From: JAHDCJ01 sp039028895
Lineage (GTDB): Bacteria; Bacteroidota; Bacteroidia; Chitinophagales; Saprospiraceae
Assembly: GCA_039028895.1 (NCBI GenBank)
Contig: JBCCHF010000006.1
Span: 124,001-188,000 of the forward strand
Direction: 5' to 3'
DNA: 64,000 nucleotides
Shown here: positions 42,830 through 52,788 of the stretch, piece by piece
Numbering within the stretch: the first letter of the stretch is position 1
Layout: every line of letters begins with the position of its first letter
Program-made: the position numbers and the translations under genes
Notes under the pieces: generated by a model
The model's input: only the letters and a program-made list of their open reading frames with translations
Database searches by the model: none
What the model was told of the DNA's origin: nothing

Positions 42830-45241
42830 ATGCGCATTATAAAATTTGTTCTTTCCTTTATAGCTACAGTTGTTCTGGTCGTTGGCCTGAATCAACGTCA
42901 GTTTAACTTGCCAGCTCTTGGCATTTTTTTTAGTCCTACAGCGGGTTTTTGGCAAAATGCTGAACCCGTCGAATTTAGTCTTCCCGCAAGCATTAACATT
43001 GATGGACTTTCAGCTCCTGTAAAAGTGGTTTACGATGATCGTCTCGTGCCACATATTTTTGCTGAAAACGCCGTTGATGCTGCCATGGCCCAAGGATATG
43101 TGACTGCCCAACACCGACTTTGGTCGATGGAATTCCAGATTTTTGCAGGTTCTGGAAGATTGTCGGAGTTTATTGGCAAAGTCGGTCTCCCTGCTGATCG
43201 TCAGACCAGGAGAAGAGGTCTCATCAGAGCCGCTGAAACGGCTTTGGAGGAATGGAAAAAAGACACCGAATATTTTCAATACATCCAGGCGTACACCGAC
43301 GGGGTAAATGCATGGATCGACCAACTAAAACCAGTTGACTATCCTTTGGAATATAAGTTGATTGGCTACCAACCTGAGCGGTGGTCTGTTTTAAAATGTG
43401 CTATCCTGCAGAAAGTTATGTCACGCACGCTCTCAATGCGGGAAGATGATCTCGAGGCTACCAATGCACTGAATATTTTTGGTAAGGAAGAATTCGATTT
43501 CCTTTATCCGGAATGGTATGACGAACAGTTGCCCATCATCCCCAAAGGAACAGAATGGAACTTTGAAAAGGTTACTGTCAGATCCGATTCTTTTCCGGCA
43601 ACCGACAAAAAGCTCTCTCATATCCCGTTGACCAAGCCCCCAGAATTCGCTGGCAGCAATAATTGGGCGGTCAGTGGTAAAAAAACAGCTTCTGGCAACC
43701 CAATCCTTTGCAGTGACCCTCACCTGAATATCACTTTACCATCCATTTGGTTTGAGATCCAGATTTCAATTCCTGAATACAACGTTTATGGAGTTTCAAT
43801 TCCAGGTTCACCAGGGGTCATTATCGGATTTAATGAAAATATTGCGTGGGGTATGACCAATGTAGGGCACGATGTTTCTGATTGGTATCGAATTCACTGG
43901 CAGGATGAATCCAGACAAGCATATCTTTTTGATGGCGCTTACCGCGAATCCGAACAAGTCATTGAAACCTATAAAGTAAGAAATGGTACAACGGTTTATG
44001 ATACGATTTACTACACCCATCTTGGCCCTGTAGCCTACACCAAAGAAGGGGATATTTATCAAGATCTTGCCTTCCATTGGTTAGGGGCCTACCCTTCCAA
44101 TGACGTAAAAATGTTTTTCAGTCTCAACAAGGCAAAAAATTACGAAGATTATGTCAATGCCCTGGGCTATTACACCTGCCCTGCTCAAAACTTCGCATTT
44201 GCCAGTAAAGATGGGGATATCGCCTTATGGGTACAGGGCAATTTTCCATTAAAAGCTGATCAACAAGGCCGTTTTGTCCAGGAAGGCAACACCTCTGCGA
44301 ATGAATGGCAGGGTTTTGTACCAAACGAACAAAATCCGCACACCTTCAATCCGGAAAGTGGTTATGTAAGTTCTGCTAACCAACATTCTACAGATCCCTC
44401 ATACCCGTATTATTATAACGGTGGATTTGATGATTACCGAGGGCGCACCCTGCATACCGCTTTATCAGGAATGGAATCCATAACACCTGATGATTTGAAA
44501 AAGCTTCAAAACAACAATTTCAATCTACAGGCCAAAGAAATGACGCCTTTATTATTGGAAAAACTGGATAAATCTGTACTCAGTAAAGATGAGATAGGAT
44601 TCTATAATGAAATCAAGGACTGGGATTACAAACATGAGAAAGGGTTAGTTGCACCTGCTGTTTTCAGAAGTTGGTTCAGCAATTTCTACAAGCAAACCTG
44701 GGACGAATTCTACACCCTAAACGATTCCATTTCAGTACTTTTCCCGGAATCATGGCGGACGGTCTACCTCTTACGCGATCACGAGGAGAGTAAATGGTTT
44801 GATATTACCACCACCGACACCAAAGAAACATCAGCTGATATCGTAACTCAATCCTTTAAATCGGCCTGCCAGGAATTACTGGACTGGTCGCAGAAGAATG
44901 ATCAACGACCATTTTGGAGAGATTATAAAGGCACGATAATAAGGCACTTGTTACGTCAGCCTGCCCTCTCCGCAGTCAATGTGGATGTGGGCGGAGATAG
45001 AAATGCTTTAAATGCTGTTTCAAAGTCATTTGGCCCATCGTGGCGTATGGTCGTAGAACTTGGTGAAGAAATAAAGGCCTGGGGAGTTTACCCAGGAGGA
45101 CAATCCGGAAATCCTGGAAGTCCATTTTATGATGATTTTGTTAACTACTGGGCACAAGGTGAATATTATGACATCCTGTTTATGAAAGCACCTGAGCAAG
45201 GCGACAGGGTAATCGGCATCCAAACGCTTTCCAAAAACTAA
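42830..45241 (+). CDS. Penicillin acylase family N-terminal-nucleophile hydrolase
   Basis: An 803-residue precursor with an N-terminal hydrophobic segment (residues 5-20). The family cleaves itself into alpha and beta chains; the beta chain would begin at Ser276 (FAG|SNNWAVSGKKT), the catalytic nucleophile. Supporting motifs are AQGYVTAQHRLWSMEF, DPHLNITLPSIWFE and NIAWGMTNVG. Relatives hydrolyse acyl amides such as acyl-homoserine lactones or beta-lactams; the true substrate is unknown. It is followed after 10 bases by a small membrane protein gene. Confidence 0.93.
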   Translation: MRIIKFVLSFIATVVLVVGLNQRQFNLPALGIFFSPTAGFWQNAEPVEFSLPASINIDGLSAPVKVVYDDRLVPHIFAENAVDAAMAQGYVTAQHRLWSMEFQIFAGSGRLSEFIGKVGLPADRQTRRRGLIRAAETALEEWKKDTEYFQYIQAYTDGVNAWIDQLKPVDYPLEYKLIGYQPERWSVLKCAILQKVMSRTLSMREDDLEATNALNIFGKEEFDFLYPEWYDEQLPIIPKGTEWNFEKVTVRSDSFPATDKKLSHIPLTKPPEFAGSNNWAVSGKKTASGNPILCSDPHLNITLPSIWFEIQISIPEYNVYGVSIPGSPGVIIGFNENIAWGMTNVGHDVSDWYRIHWQDESRQAYLFDGAYRESEQVIETYKVRNGTTVYDTIYYTHLGPVAYTKEGDIYQDLAFHWLGAYPSNDVKMFFSLNKAKNYEDYVNALGYYTCPAQNFAFASKDGDIALWVQGNFPLKADQQGRFVQEGNTSANEWQGFVPNEQNPHTFNPESGYVSSANQHSTDPSYPYYYNGGFDDYRGRTLHTALSGMESITPDDLKKLQNNNFNLQAKEMTPLLLEKLDKSVLSKDEIGFYNEIKDWDYKHEKGLVAPAVFRSWFSNFYKQTWDEFYTLNDSISVLFPESWRTVYLLRDHEESKWFDITTTDTKETSADIVTQSFKSACQELLDWSQKNDQRPFWRDYKGTIIRHLLRQPALSAVNVDVGGDRNALNAVSKSFGPSWRMVVELGEEIKAWGVYPGGQSGNPGSPFYDDFVNYWAQGEYYDILFMKAPEQGDRVIGIQTLSKN

Positions 45242-45251
45242 TGTAATCCAA

Positions 45252-45608
45252 ATGAAGATTCTTTTTTCAGTAATTATCATTTCATTATTTGCTGTTGCCA
45301 CGCAATTTATCTTGCCATGGTGGCATATTGTCCCTTCTGCCTTTCTGGGCGCTATTCTTGTTTTTCAGAACCATGCTGTCAAAAGTTTTGTTAGTGGATT
45401 TATTGGTATTGCCCTGTTCTGGGGTATTTTTGCTGGTATGCTGAACAATGCCAATGATGGCATCCTTGCTACTCGTATTTCTACTTTGTTGGGTGCAGGC
45501 GGTCCTTTCAACCTTGTTATTGCAACTGCTTTTGTAGGCGGTATTCTTGGAGGCTTTGGTGCTATGACGGGGGACTTGTTCAGGCAAATGATAACGAACA
45601 AAAAATAA
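45252..45608 (+). CDS. Small hydrophobic membrane protein
   Basis: A 118-residue protein with about four membrane segments (residues 3-22, 25-42, 46-66 and 86-108) and short loops. I do not recognise the family. It lies between the acylase gene (10-base gap) and the exonuclease gene, whose ATG overlaps its stop as TAATG, so it is part of a three-gene operon. Confidence 0.8.
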   Translation: MKILFSVIIISLFAVATQFILPWWHIVPSAFLGAILVFQNHAVKSFVSGFIGIALFWGIFAGMLNNANDGILATRISTLLGAGGPFNLVIATAFVGGILGGFGAMTGDLFRQMITNKK

Positions 45609-46153
45609 TGAATTATATCATTTTTGATCTCGAGGCCACATGTTGGGAACATATGCGCCCCGGGTATGTGCAGGAGATTATCGAGATTGGTGCTTGTAAA
45701 GTGGACGCTTATGCAGATGTCACAGAGACATTTTGCAAGTTTGTAAAACCGGTTCATCATCCCACCCTCTCCCCTTTTTGCAGAGAATTAACCTCGATCA
45801 CCCAAAAAGATGTTGAATCAGCAGGCGAATTTCCTGAGGTCATTGAAGAATTCCAGGAATGGATCGGGTTATTTGATGATGAGGATTATTTATTGTGTTC
45901 CTGGGGGTTTTTTGATCGCAAAGCATTAATGCACGATTGTATGATCCATGACCTGGAAGAAAATTGGGCGGAAAAACATATCAGCCTGAAACATCAATAC
46001 AAGAACATTAAGAAACTTAGAAAACCAATGGGTCTTCGAAGGGCAGTTGAGGGAGAAGGGTTTGAATTTGAAGGTACTCACCATCGTGGCATTGACGACG
46101 CCCAAAACCTGGCCAAGATTTTTATCAAGTATTTCGACAGTTGGAAACATTAG
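45608..46153 (+). CDS. DEDDh-family 3'-5' exonuclease
   Basis: A 181-residue exonuclease of the RNase T / KapD / ERI1-like class. It shows IFDLEATC (Asp7 and Glu9), a middle Asp region (LCSWGFFDRKAL) and the HRGIDDAQNLAKIF motif with catalytic His and Asp. The likely substrate is RNA or DNA 3' ends. It is translationally coupled to the membrane protein gene upstream. The 139 bases after it hold nothing I can name. Confidence 0.9.
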   Translation: MNYIIFDLEATCWEHMRPGYVQEIIEIGACKVDAYADVTETFCKFVKPVHHPTLSPFCRELTSITQKDVESAGEFPEVIEEFQEWIGLFDDEDYLLCSWGFFDRKALMHDCMIHDLEENWAEKHISLKHQYKNIKKLRKPMGLRRAVEGEGFEFEGTHHRGIDDAQNLAKIFIKYFDSWKH

Positions 46154-46292
46154 ATGAAATGTTACAACCGAACATAATGACCGGGTAGCAAAATTAAGAG
46201 CTTATTTGGAATTTGCTGTAGTTCACCCATACTGAATAACACGAATGGAAGAGCCAACCAGCAAATGGAAGCCATCCATTAACTGCTTTAAG

Positions 46293-48419
46293 TTAATCAA
46301 GCAAACCCAAGGCTTTGCTTACCTCTGTTACGGGAAACTTACAAACTTTCTTTTTACAGACATATATGGTGGTTTGGTCCTCAATCAACTTGTTTTTCAG
46401 CAATTCCAACGTGCCTTCAGACTTCCCTCCCATTAAAAGGACATTTGGATTGTAGTTTTGATCCCATTCTTTTCTAAATGCTTTGAATTCATCTCCAACA
46501 ATTGCCACCTCATGTGGTTCTTTTGCCAATTCAAGATATAACGCACACCAGTTAGAATAGAAGCTTGGCTGATCTGCATTTTGGACTGGATCCAACATAT
46601 TGTTCATCATGGTGGAAGCCATTTCCATATAGTTCTCATCATAAAAATAAAGACCAAGGTGATAGAGGTTACGTGCCATAATAGAATTGGATGCAGGAAT
46701 AACGTTATCATTTAATTCCATCTTTCTGGCAATCAATTCTTTATCTAGTCCAGATGTATAGTAAAACATGCCTGAAACTTCGTCAAAGAACTGAGTTTTT
46801 GCATACTCTGTCAGGTCCCTGGCGCGGGTCAACCATGTTTCATCAAATGTGGCCTGGTAAAGTGCGATAAAAGCATCAATGAGCAATGCATAATCATCCA
46901 AAAATGCATTGATAACTGAATTTCCATCTTTGTAATTCCGGGTCAGGCGATTATCCTTTTTAATTGCAATTTTTACAAGAAAGTTGGCGTTCTGCAATGC
47001 CACATTGAGGAACTCTTCTTCTCCAAATGCACGGTAAGCGTCAATATATCCTTTTAGCATCAGTGCATTCCACGAAGTCAAGATCTTTTCATCCAGACCA
47101 GGTCTAATCCTGTTATTTCGCGCTTCAAGGAGGGTCATTCGATTTTTGCTTAATTGCTGCTCAAGTGCCTCTACAGTCAGGTCAAAAGATGTCGCAATCT
47201 CCGATAATGGTTTCGTTTGATAAAGAATGTTCCGGTGTTCCCAATTGCCTTTTTGGCTCACGTTATAAAAAGCGTTAAACACTTCGGCTTCAGTTCCCAG
47301 CAAAGAGTCTATTTCTGCCTTATCCCAGGTATAAAACACCCCCTCTTCTCCATCGGTACTTGCATCAAGAGATGAATAAAATCCACCTTCCTCTGAAGTC
47401 ATTTCTGCTTTAATAAAATCTAGAGTCTCAAAAACTACCTTTTTGTAACGCGGATCTTTTGTCAATTGATAGGCTTCAGCATACAGGCTGACGATCTGAC
47501 CATTATCATAAAGCATTTTCTCGAAGTGAGGGACCTTCCACTCAGGGTCTGTAGAATACCGTGCAAAACCGCCTCTCAAGTGATCGTAGATTCCACCCAT
47601 TGACATATTGTCCAATGTGACCTGTACCGCTTTTAAGGCATCTTCATTACCAGTTGCTGCAAAGTACCGCAGAAAAAAGAGATAATTATTGGGCATTGGA
47701 AATTTATTAGTAGCATTAACTCCATCCACATGGCGTCCACCTTTTTCCATATCAATGGTGGTGATGAATTTATCGCCTACCGCCTTTATTCCGTCCATTT
47801 CAAATTCACGCTCGGTTTCGGCTGCCTGGATCAAGCTATTTCGCCGCACACCATCAGACAGGCTTGCAGCGTATTGTTCCAGCCTGTCCGGATTATTCTC
47901 GTTAAGTGTAAGGATATCTCTCAGGATTTTCATCCAGTTATCTTTTGGGAAATATGTGCCTGCAAAAAATGGCCTCCCATCTGGAAGACAAATCGCATTT
48001 AAAGGCCAGCCACAACTACCTCCTCCACTTAAATGACAGGCGGTCATATAGACATCATCAACGTCAGGGCGTTCCTCTCTGTCAACTTTAACGTTGATAA
48101 AATTCTCATTCATCAATCTTGCCACTACTGTATCTTCAAATGATTCATGTTCCATTACGTGACACCAGTGACAAGAAGAGTAACCTACGCTGATGATAAT
48201 CAACTTATTCTCGGCCTGTGCCTTGTCAAGTGCTTCATCGCCCCATGGGTACCAATTTACTGGGTTATGGGCATGTTGTAGTAAGTACGGACTGCTTTCG
48301 TTTACCAGCGAATTGGTGTATTTAGGCGAATCAGTATCGGTAGTTTCCTGAGTTTTATTATCACAACTTGATAATAGAATTGAGATTGCAATGAAAAACA
48401 GAAAAGTTAGTTGCCTCAT
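46293..48419 (-). CDS. DUF255 thioredoxin-domain lipoprotein (YyaL/SSP411-like)
   Basis: A 708-residue lipoprotein (lipobox LLSSC). The N-terminal thioredoxin-like domain has NPVNWYPWG, SSCHWCHVME and EERPDVDDVYM, and a long alpha/alpha six-barrel follows (PHFEKMLYDNGQ, FTWDKAEID-like). The exact activity of this family is unknown. The longest frame starts at a TTG (48425); the ATG at 48419 is chosen. Its 3' end faces the exonuclease gene. Confidence 0.9.
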   Translation of the reverse strand: MRQLTFLFFIAISILLSSCDNKTQETTDTDSPKYTNSLVNESSPYLLQHAHNPVNWYPWGDEALDKAQAENKLIIISVGYSSCHWCHVMEHESFEDTVVARLMNENFINVKVDREERPDVDDVYMTACHLSGGGSCGWPLNAICLPDGRPFFAGTYFPKDNWMKILRDILTLNENNPDRLEQYAASLSDGVRRNSLIQAAETEREFEMDGIKAVGDKFITTIDMEKGGRHVDGVNATNKFPMPNNYLFFLRYFAATGNEDALKAVQVTLDNMSMGGIYDHLRGGFARYSTDPEWKVPHFEKMLYDNGQIVSLYAEAYQLTKDPRYKKVVFETLDFIKAEMTSEEGGFYSSLDASTDGEEGVFYTWDKAEIDSLLGTEAEVFNAFYNVSQKGNWEHRNILYQTKPLSEIATSFDLTVEALEQQLSKNRMTLLEARNNRIRPGLDEKILTSWNALMLKGYIDAYRAFGEEEFLNVALQNANFLVKIAIKKDNRLTRNYKDGNSVINAFLDDYALLIDAFIALYQATFDETWLTRARDLTEYAKTQFFDEVSGMFYYTSGLDKELIARKMELNDNVIPASNSIMARNLYHLGLYFYDENYMEMASTMMNNMLDPVQNADQPSFYSNWCALYLELAKEPHEVAIVGDEFKAFRKEWDQNYNPNVLLMGGKSEGTLELLKNKLIEDQTTIYVCKKKVCKFPVTEVSKALGLLD

Positions 48420-48522
48420 GACCAATAAATTTTTGTAGGCCGAAGATACAAAATAGGAACTGACACATTCTTAACCTTTAAAATTTAACCTTAGCCTTTG
48501 ACAGGATTATGTACTTTTAACC

Positions 48523-49395
48523 ATGGTCAAAAAAAAGAATGGATACCTGAGACTGGCAATTATGCTCATTTTACTGGTTACTGCAATCGGTTCCATGTAT
48601 GTACTTAATGAAAGATACCAGGTTATTGGAAAAAACCAGCCGAAAAGCGACTTTGAAAAAGGACCTTATTCTAAAGCTTTCATGCCTACTGCCCACCAAG
48701 GGACAATAATCGAACATCCTTATTTCGCGATTTCCTATGTTGAAGAGCATGAACAGTCAGAATGGGTGTTTTATGAGCTCGACATTCAAAGGTTAAAAGG
48801 TAAAGTAGATAGGAACTTTAATTTCAGATCAGATCCAGCAATTCAGACCGGATCTGCTTATCATTATGACTATAGAGGGTCAGGTTATGATCGCGGACAC
48901 CTTGTACCAGCAGCTGATATGGCCGCCAGTCCAACCGCAGTTATGACGACCTTTATGATGAGTAATATCAGTCCCCAAGCCAGAATGTTTAATAGGGGAA
49001 TATGGCGCGAATTGGAAGAACAGGTCAGAGATTGGACAAGGAAAAGTCAGCATTTGTTTATAGCTACTGGACCTGTTTTAGATGACAATCTAAACGAAGT
49101 TATAGGACAGAAAAGCCAGGTAACCGTTCCAAAAATGTTTTACAAGGTATTATTGGATTACACCACACCTGAAAAAAAGGCGATCGGATTTTTATTGCCC
49201 AATGAAAAGAGCGACGAACCCATCTCAAACTTTGCTACAACAGTGGATGAAGTAGAGTTGGTTACCGGCATTGATTTTTTCCCAAACCTTCCTGATAGCG
49301 AAGAAAAACGGTTAGAAAGCAAATATAAGATGGCATTATGGCCCATTAATGACTTCTGGACCAATCTTCGGATAAAAGAATGGAACAGCTATTAA
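48523..49395 (+). CDS. DNA/RNA non-specific endonuclease (membrane-anchored or secreted)
   Basis: A 290-residue protein with an N-terminal hydrophobic segment (residues 9-26) acting as anchor or signal, and a beta-beta-alpha metal nuclease domain. The active site is GYDRGHLVPAADM (catalytic His), with the metal-binding Asn further on in ISPQARMFNRGIW. It is probably a periplasmic or surface nuclease for nucleic acid degradation. I see no immunity gene beside it. Confidence 0.92.
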   Translation: MVKKKNGYLRLAIMLILLVTAIGSMYVLNERYQVIGKNQPKSDFEKGPYSKAFMPTAHQGTIIEHPYFAISYVEEHEQSEWVFYELDIQRLKGKVDRNFNFRSDPAIQTGSAYHYDYRGSGYDRGHLVPAADMAASPTAVMTTFMMSNISPQARMFNRGIWRELEEQVRDWTRKSQHLFIATGPVLDDNLNEVIGQKSQVTVPKMFYKVLLDYTTPEKKAIGFLLPNEKSDEPISNFATTVDEVELVTGIDFFPNLPDSEEKRLESKYKMALWPINDFWTNLRIKEWNSY

Positions 49396-49400
49396 CCAAA

Positions 49401-49433
49401 ACAGGGTTTCCACGAAAATCGCATAAACCCTGT
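49401..49433. terminator. Bidirectional terminator between nuclease and GAPDH genes
   Basis: ACAGGGTTT (49401-49409) pairs perfectly with AAACCCTGT (49425-49433) around a 15-base loop. It lies between two converging genes, 5 bases after one stop and 22 bases from the other. Reading minus, TTTT follows; reading plus, a weaker AT-rich stretch follows. Confidence 0.6.
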
Positions 49434-49455
49434 CGAAAAGTTTATTTGGTTACAA

Positions 49456-50928
49456 TTAGTAGTAACGGAGTCTTCTTACCTGTGCGACATATTTGGCCAA
49501 TCTCAAAACCTGGCAGGTGTAGCCATATTCATTATCATACCAAACATAAAGGGTTGCATTTTTACCATTTGGTGAAACCTTTGTTGATGGCGCGTCAAAC
49601 ACAGAAGTGTGGGTCGCACCAACTGCATCGCTGGAAACAAAATCCATAGAGTTTGAATATTTGATCTGGACGACCAGGTCACCATACAGTGAAGCTTGTT
49701 CCAAAACTTCGTTGATCTGGTTAACTGAAGTTTCTTTTTGAAGATTTAGATTCAAAATGGCAAGTGAAACATTTGGTAATGGTATGCGGATTGCTGATCC
49801 TGTGAGTGTACCATCTAACTCAGGTATAACCTTCCCTATTGCTTTAGCTGCACCAGTTTCAGTGATAACCATGTTTTCAGCAGCTGCTCTTCCTCTCCTT
49901 GATTTTTTATGGAAATTGTCTAACAGGTTTTGTGTACTGGTGTATGCATGGATACTCTCAATATGACCATTTTCGATGCCGAAATTGTCATTAACCACTT
50001 TGATCACCGGAGCAATGGCATTAGTAGTACACGAAGCGGCACAAAAAACAATGTCTTCGTTAAAATCCAGTGTTTTATGGTTTACACCATGTACGATATT
50101 TTTGATCCCTTTGCCTGGTGCTGTAAACAACACATGCTTAATTCCAGGGCGTAAATGCTGGCTTAAGCCTTCTTTATCTCTCCATGCACCGGTATTGTCG
50201 ATCAATAAAGCATCCTGAATGCCATACTTGGTATAATCGATATCGGTTGGTGAGTTGGCAAAGATCATTTTAATACGATTACCATTGACGATCAGGTCTT
50301 CTGTCTCCTGGTCAACATCGACAGTACCGCGGAATTTTCCGTGAACCGTGTCTTTTCGTAATAATGATGCTCTTTTCAGCATTTCTTCTGCGCGATTATC
50401 CTTCATTTTTGGGCGGATAACAATTGCTTTCAACCTCAGTTGCTCACCACGACCTGTATTTTCTATCAGTTCGCGCGCTGCCAAACGACCGATACGACCA
50501 AATCCGTACAGGACAACATCTTTGGGTACTAACACCTTTTTGTCTTCACCAATGAAGTGGCCGATCTTGTCGAAAAGAAAAGCATCAAGATTAGAGTATT
50601 CGGTATTTGAAGTCAACCATTCGATAGCCAATTTACCGATATCAATTCTTGCTGGGGCTATATTCATTCTTGATATGCCTTTTGCAAGAGCGAGACTAAT
50701 GTCAATAGTAATTGGCTGGTGGGCGTAATTTTTTGCATACAGGTGATCGTTCAGGACCTCTGATGGACGGGAATCGTAAATTCCTCTTCTGAATAGGATG
50801 AGTTCAACAGATTTATCGAATCTGAGTTCTCCTACAATTTTCAGGAGTAGAAGGGCTTTCTTTTCCTGTTCGCGCCAGTCTGCAAGGGAGGCGCCGATAT
50901 TAGCTTTTATCTTTTCCACTGTTTCCAT
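49456..50928 (-). CDS. gap: Glyceraldehyde-3-phosphate dehydrogenase, long form
   Basis: A 490-residue GAPDH with about 140 extra residues before the Rossmann motif YGFGRIGR (residues 141-148). The active site is FCAASCTTNAIAP (Cys300), and the C-terminus has WYDNEYGYTCQVLRLAKYV. This long form occurs in Bacteroidota and some gammaproteobacteria; the extension's job is unknown. Cofactor choice cannot be told from sequence alone. A TACCTTTG match (reading minus) at 51044-51051 may be its -7 box. Confidence 0.95.
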   Translation of the reverse strand: METVEKIKANIGASLADWREQEKKALLLLKIVGELRFDKSVELILFRRGIYDSRPSEVLNDHLYAKNYAHQPITIDISLALAKGISRMNIAPARIDIGKLAIEWLTSNTEYSNLDAFLFDKIGHFIGEDKKVLVPKDVVLYGFGRIGRLAARELIENTGRGEQLRLKAIVIRPKMKDNRAEEMLKRASLLRKDTVHGKFRGTVDVDQETEDLIVNGNRIKMIFANSPTDIDYTKYGIQDALLIDNTGAWRDKEGLSQHLRPGIKHVLFTAPGKGIKNIVHGVNHKTLDFNEDIVFCAASCTTNAIAPVIKVVNDNFGIENGHIESIHAYTSTQNLLDNFHKKSRRGRAAAENMVITETGAAKAIGKVIPELDGTLTGSAIRIPLPNVSLAILNLNLQKETSVNQINEVLEQASLYGDLVVQIKYSNSMDFVSSDAVGATHTSVFDAPSTKVSPNGKNATLYVWYDNEYGYTCQVLRLAKYVAQVRRLRYY

Positions 50929-51063
50929 GAATCGGATGTCTTTTTTTGGTCAAATAATCAGAAAAGGAAAATTATAAACTTGAAAATCGTCGTAAATCTC
51001 ACTTTTGAAATTATATTCTTTTTCAAGCTTGTTTTTATGGCCGCAAAGGTACAAAAAATCCAA

Positions 51064-51102
51064 TAAAAAAAGCACGACAAAATAAAATTTTGTCGTGCTT
51101 TT
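51064..51102 (-). terminator. Strong intrinsic terminator after rpoD
   Basis: GCACGACAAAA (51072-51082) pairs perfectly with TTTTGTCGTGC (51088-51098) with a 5-base loop. On the minus strand a run of seven T residues follows. It begins about 28 bases after the rpoD stop at 51126 and lies before the GAPDH gene. Confidence 0.9.
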
Positions 51103-51125
51103 GCGAATTATTTGTTAACCAGGGA

Positions 51126-51995
51126 TTAAGCGCCCAGGTAAGCTTTCAGTAATTTACTACGGGATGTAGATCTTAGCTTGTTAATAGCTTTATCCTTTAT
51201 TTGGCGGACACGTTCTCTTGTAAGACCAAATTTTTCGCCAATATCTTCAAGAGACATAGGATGCTCAACACCAATACCGAAATACAGTTTAATGACATCA
51301 TGCTGCCTTTCGGTAAGTGTACTTAATGATCTTTCAATTTCTTTTCTAAGCGATTCGCGATAAGCGAGAGACGTATCAGTAAGTGGCGTATTGCCATTTT
51401 CGAGTACATCGAGAAGTGAATTATCTTCTCCATCTACAAAAGGAGCGTCCATAGAAACATGTCTTGCTGCGACACCTAATGTAGTTTCAACTTCTTCAGT
51501 TGCGATTTCGAGAACGTCTGCCAACTCTTCTGAAGATGGCTCGCGTTCGAATTCCTGCTCGAGTGCAGAAAACGCTTTGTTAATCTTGTTAAGAGAACCT
51601 ACTTTGTTTAGCGGAAGTCTGACAATCCTGGATTGCTCAGCGAGTGCTTGCAGAATTGACTGACGAATCCACCATACCGCATAGGAGATAAATTTAAAGC
51701 CTCTGGTTTCATCAAATCGTTGCGCAGCTTTGATCAATCCCAGGTTCCCCTCATTAATGAGGTCGGAAAGGGATAAGCCTTGATTTTGGTACTGCTTGGC
51801 AACTGAGACGACAAACCTTAGGTTGGCTTTTGTCAATTTTTCGAGAGCGATCTGGTCGCCCTGCTTAATTCGTTTTGCTAGATCTACTTCTTCTTCTGGT
51901 GTTAAGAGGTCAACCTTACCGATTTCCTGCAAATACTTTTCTAGTGATTGGCTTTCCCGGTTGGTGATTGACTTTGTGATCTTTAACTGACGCAT
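51126..51995 (-). CDS. rpoD: Primary RNA polymerase sigma factor (RpoD/SigA)
   Basis: A 289-residue sigma-70 factor with region 1.2 (YLQEIGKVDLLTPEEEVDLA), region 2 (FISYAVWWIRQSILQALAEQ), region 3 and region 4 with the helix-turn-helix (SLEDIGEKFGLTRERVRQIKDKA). Region 1.1 is absent, as usual in Bacteroidota. This factor is expected to read the TTG/TAnnTTTG promoters listed here. Confidence 0.97.
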   Translation of the reverse strand: MRQLKITKSITNRESQSLEKYLQEIGKVDLLTPEEEVDLAKRIKQGDQIALEKLTKANLRFVVSVAKQYQNQGLSLSDLINEGNLGLIKAAQRFDETRGFKFISYAVWWIRQSILQALAEQSRIVRLPLNKVGSLNKINKAFSALEQEFEREPSSEELADVLEIATEEVETTLGVAARHVSMDAPFVDGEDNSLLDVLENGNTPLTDTSLAYRESLRKEIERSLSTLTERQHDVIKLYFGIGVEHPMSLEDIGEKFGLTRERVRQIKDKAINKLRSTSRSKLLKAYLGA

Positions 51996-52056
51996 AAAAA
52001 TGAAGGGTTTTTAATTATTCCTTAAGAATTCTTTAACATGCAGGATTACAAAGCCA

Positions 52057-52087
52057 CAAAAATAGGTGAAATTGTATTGTTAATCAA
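52057..52087 (-). promoter_or_regulatory. Promoter of rpoD
   Basis: On the minus strand, TTG at 52087-52085, a 20-base spacer and TATTTTTG (52064-52057), a full match to the -7 box. Transcription would begin near 52050, leaving a leader of about 55 bases to the ATG at 51995. The gap up to the START-like gene at 52275 holds nothing else I can name. Confidence 0.7.
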
Positions 52088-52274
52088 GTTCTTGTTCGCT
52101 TATCCTTCAAATTTATTTTAAAAGTGACAAGACAAACCCAACTCCAGATATCCCGCTTACAGAGTAAATAATGCAATTTTCTTGATTTTAGTTCAATAAT
52201 TTGGAAAAATCGTTTTTTTCCTTTTTATTGAGCCAAACGGCAATCAAATTATTTCGCAATTTCTACCTTTCTAT

Positions 52275-52655
52275 ATGCAGCGAATTCCTTTAAATCTTGA
52301 GTTTATTTTCAAAGCCTCACCGACCATTCTATATAAGTTTCTGACTACTCCTAATTGTTTGATTCGCTGGTTCTGTGATGAGGTTGATGTAACTGAAGAC
52401 AAATACACATTTTCATGGTCTGGTCAGGAAGAAATTGCCTGGGTAATTGACGATATAGAAGATGAAAGATTACGCTTTCGCTGGGAAGATGCCGATGACG
52501 AAACTGAATATTTGGAATACCGACTGAACGTATCTCCCGTTACCGGTGAAACAATTTTGGAAATTACCGATTATTGTGACGATGACGAAGTAGATGAGCA
52601 ACGCCAGTTATGGGATACACAAATGGAGCAGTTACGCCGCGCCACCGGTGGATAA
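52275..52655 (+). CDS. START-like domain protein
   Basis: A 126-residue protein of the Bacteroidota START-like/AHSA1 type (IPLNLEFIFKASPTILYKFL, LIRWFCDEVDV, YTFSWSGQEEIAWV). It is soluble, very acidic and has no signal peptide. The fold usually binds hydrophobic ligands or acts as a chaperone cofactor; its role here is unknown. A near match to the -7 box (TACCTTTC, 52264-52271) lies just upstream without a -33 partner. Confidence 0.85.
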   Translation: MQRIPLNLEFIFKASPTILYKFLTTPNCLIRWFCDEVDVTEDKYTFSWSGQEEIAWVIDDIEDERLRFRWEDADDETEYLEYRLNVSPVTGETILEITDYCDDDEVDEQRQLWDTQMEQLRRATGG

Positions 52656-52788
52656 TAAGCCGTCAACCTCCCTCCTGCTTCGTCGTTCAATCCCTTCGAT
52701 TGATCGAAAAATACTGAACAATATTACTTTTTGGTTTTTTATTGCAACCGATTTGCATTTATAATCTCACAAAAAACAATAATCTCTC

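Noticed and set aside
48523..49395. Toxin nuclease of a toxin-immunity pair
   Set aside because: No immunity gene or toxin delivery domain is adjacent; a simple anchored or secreted nuclease fits better.
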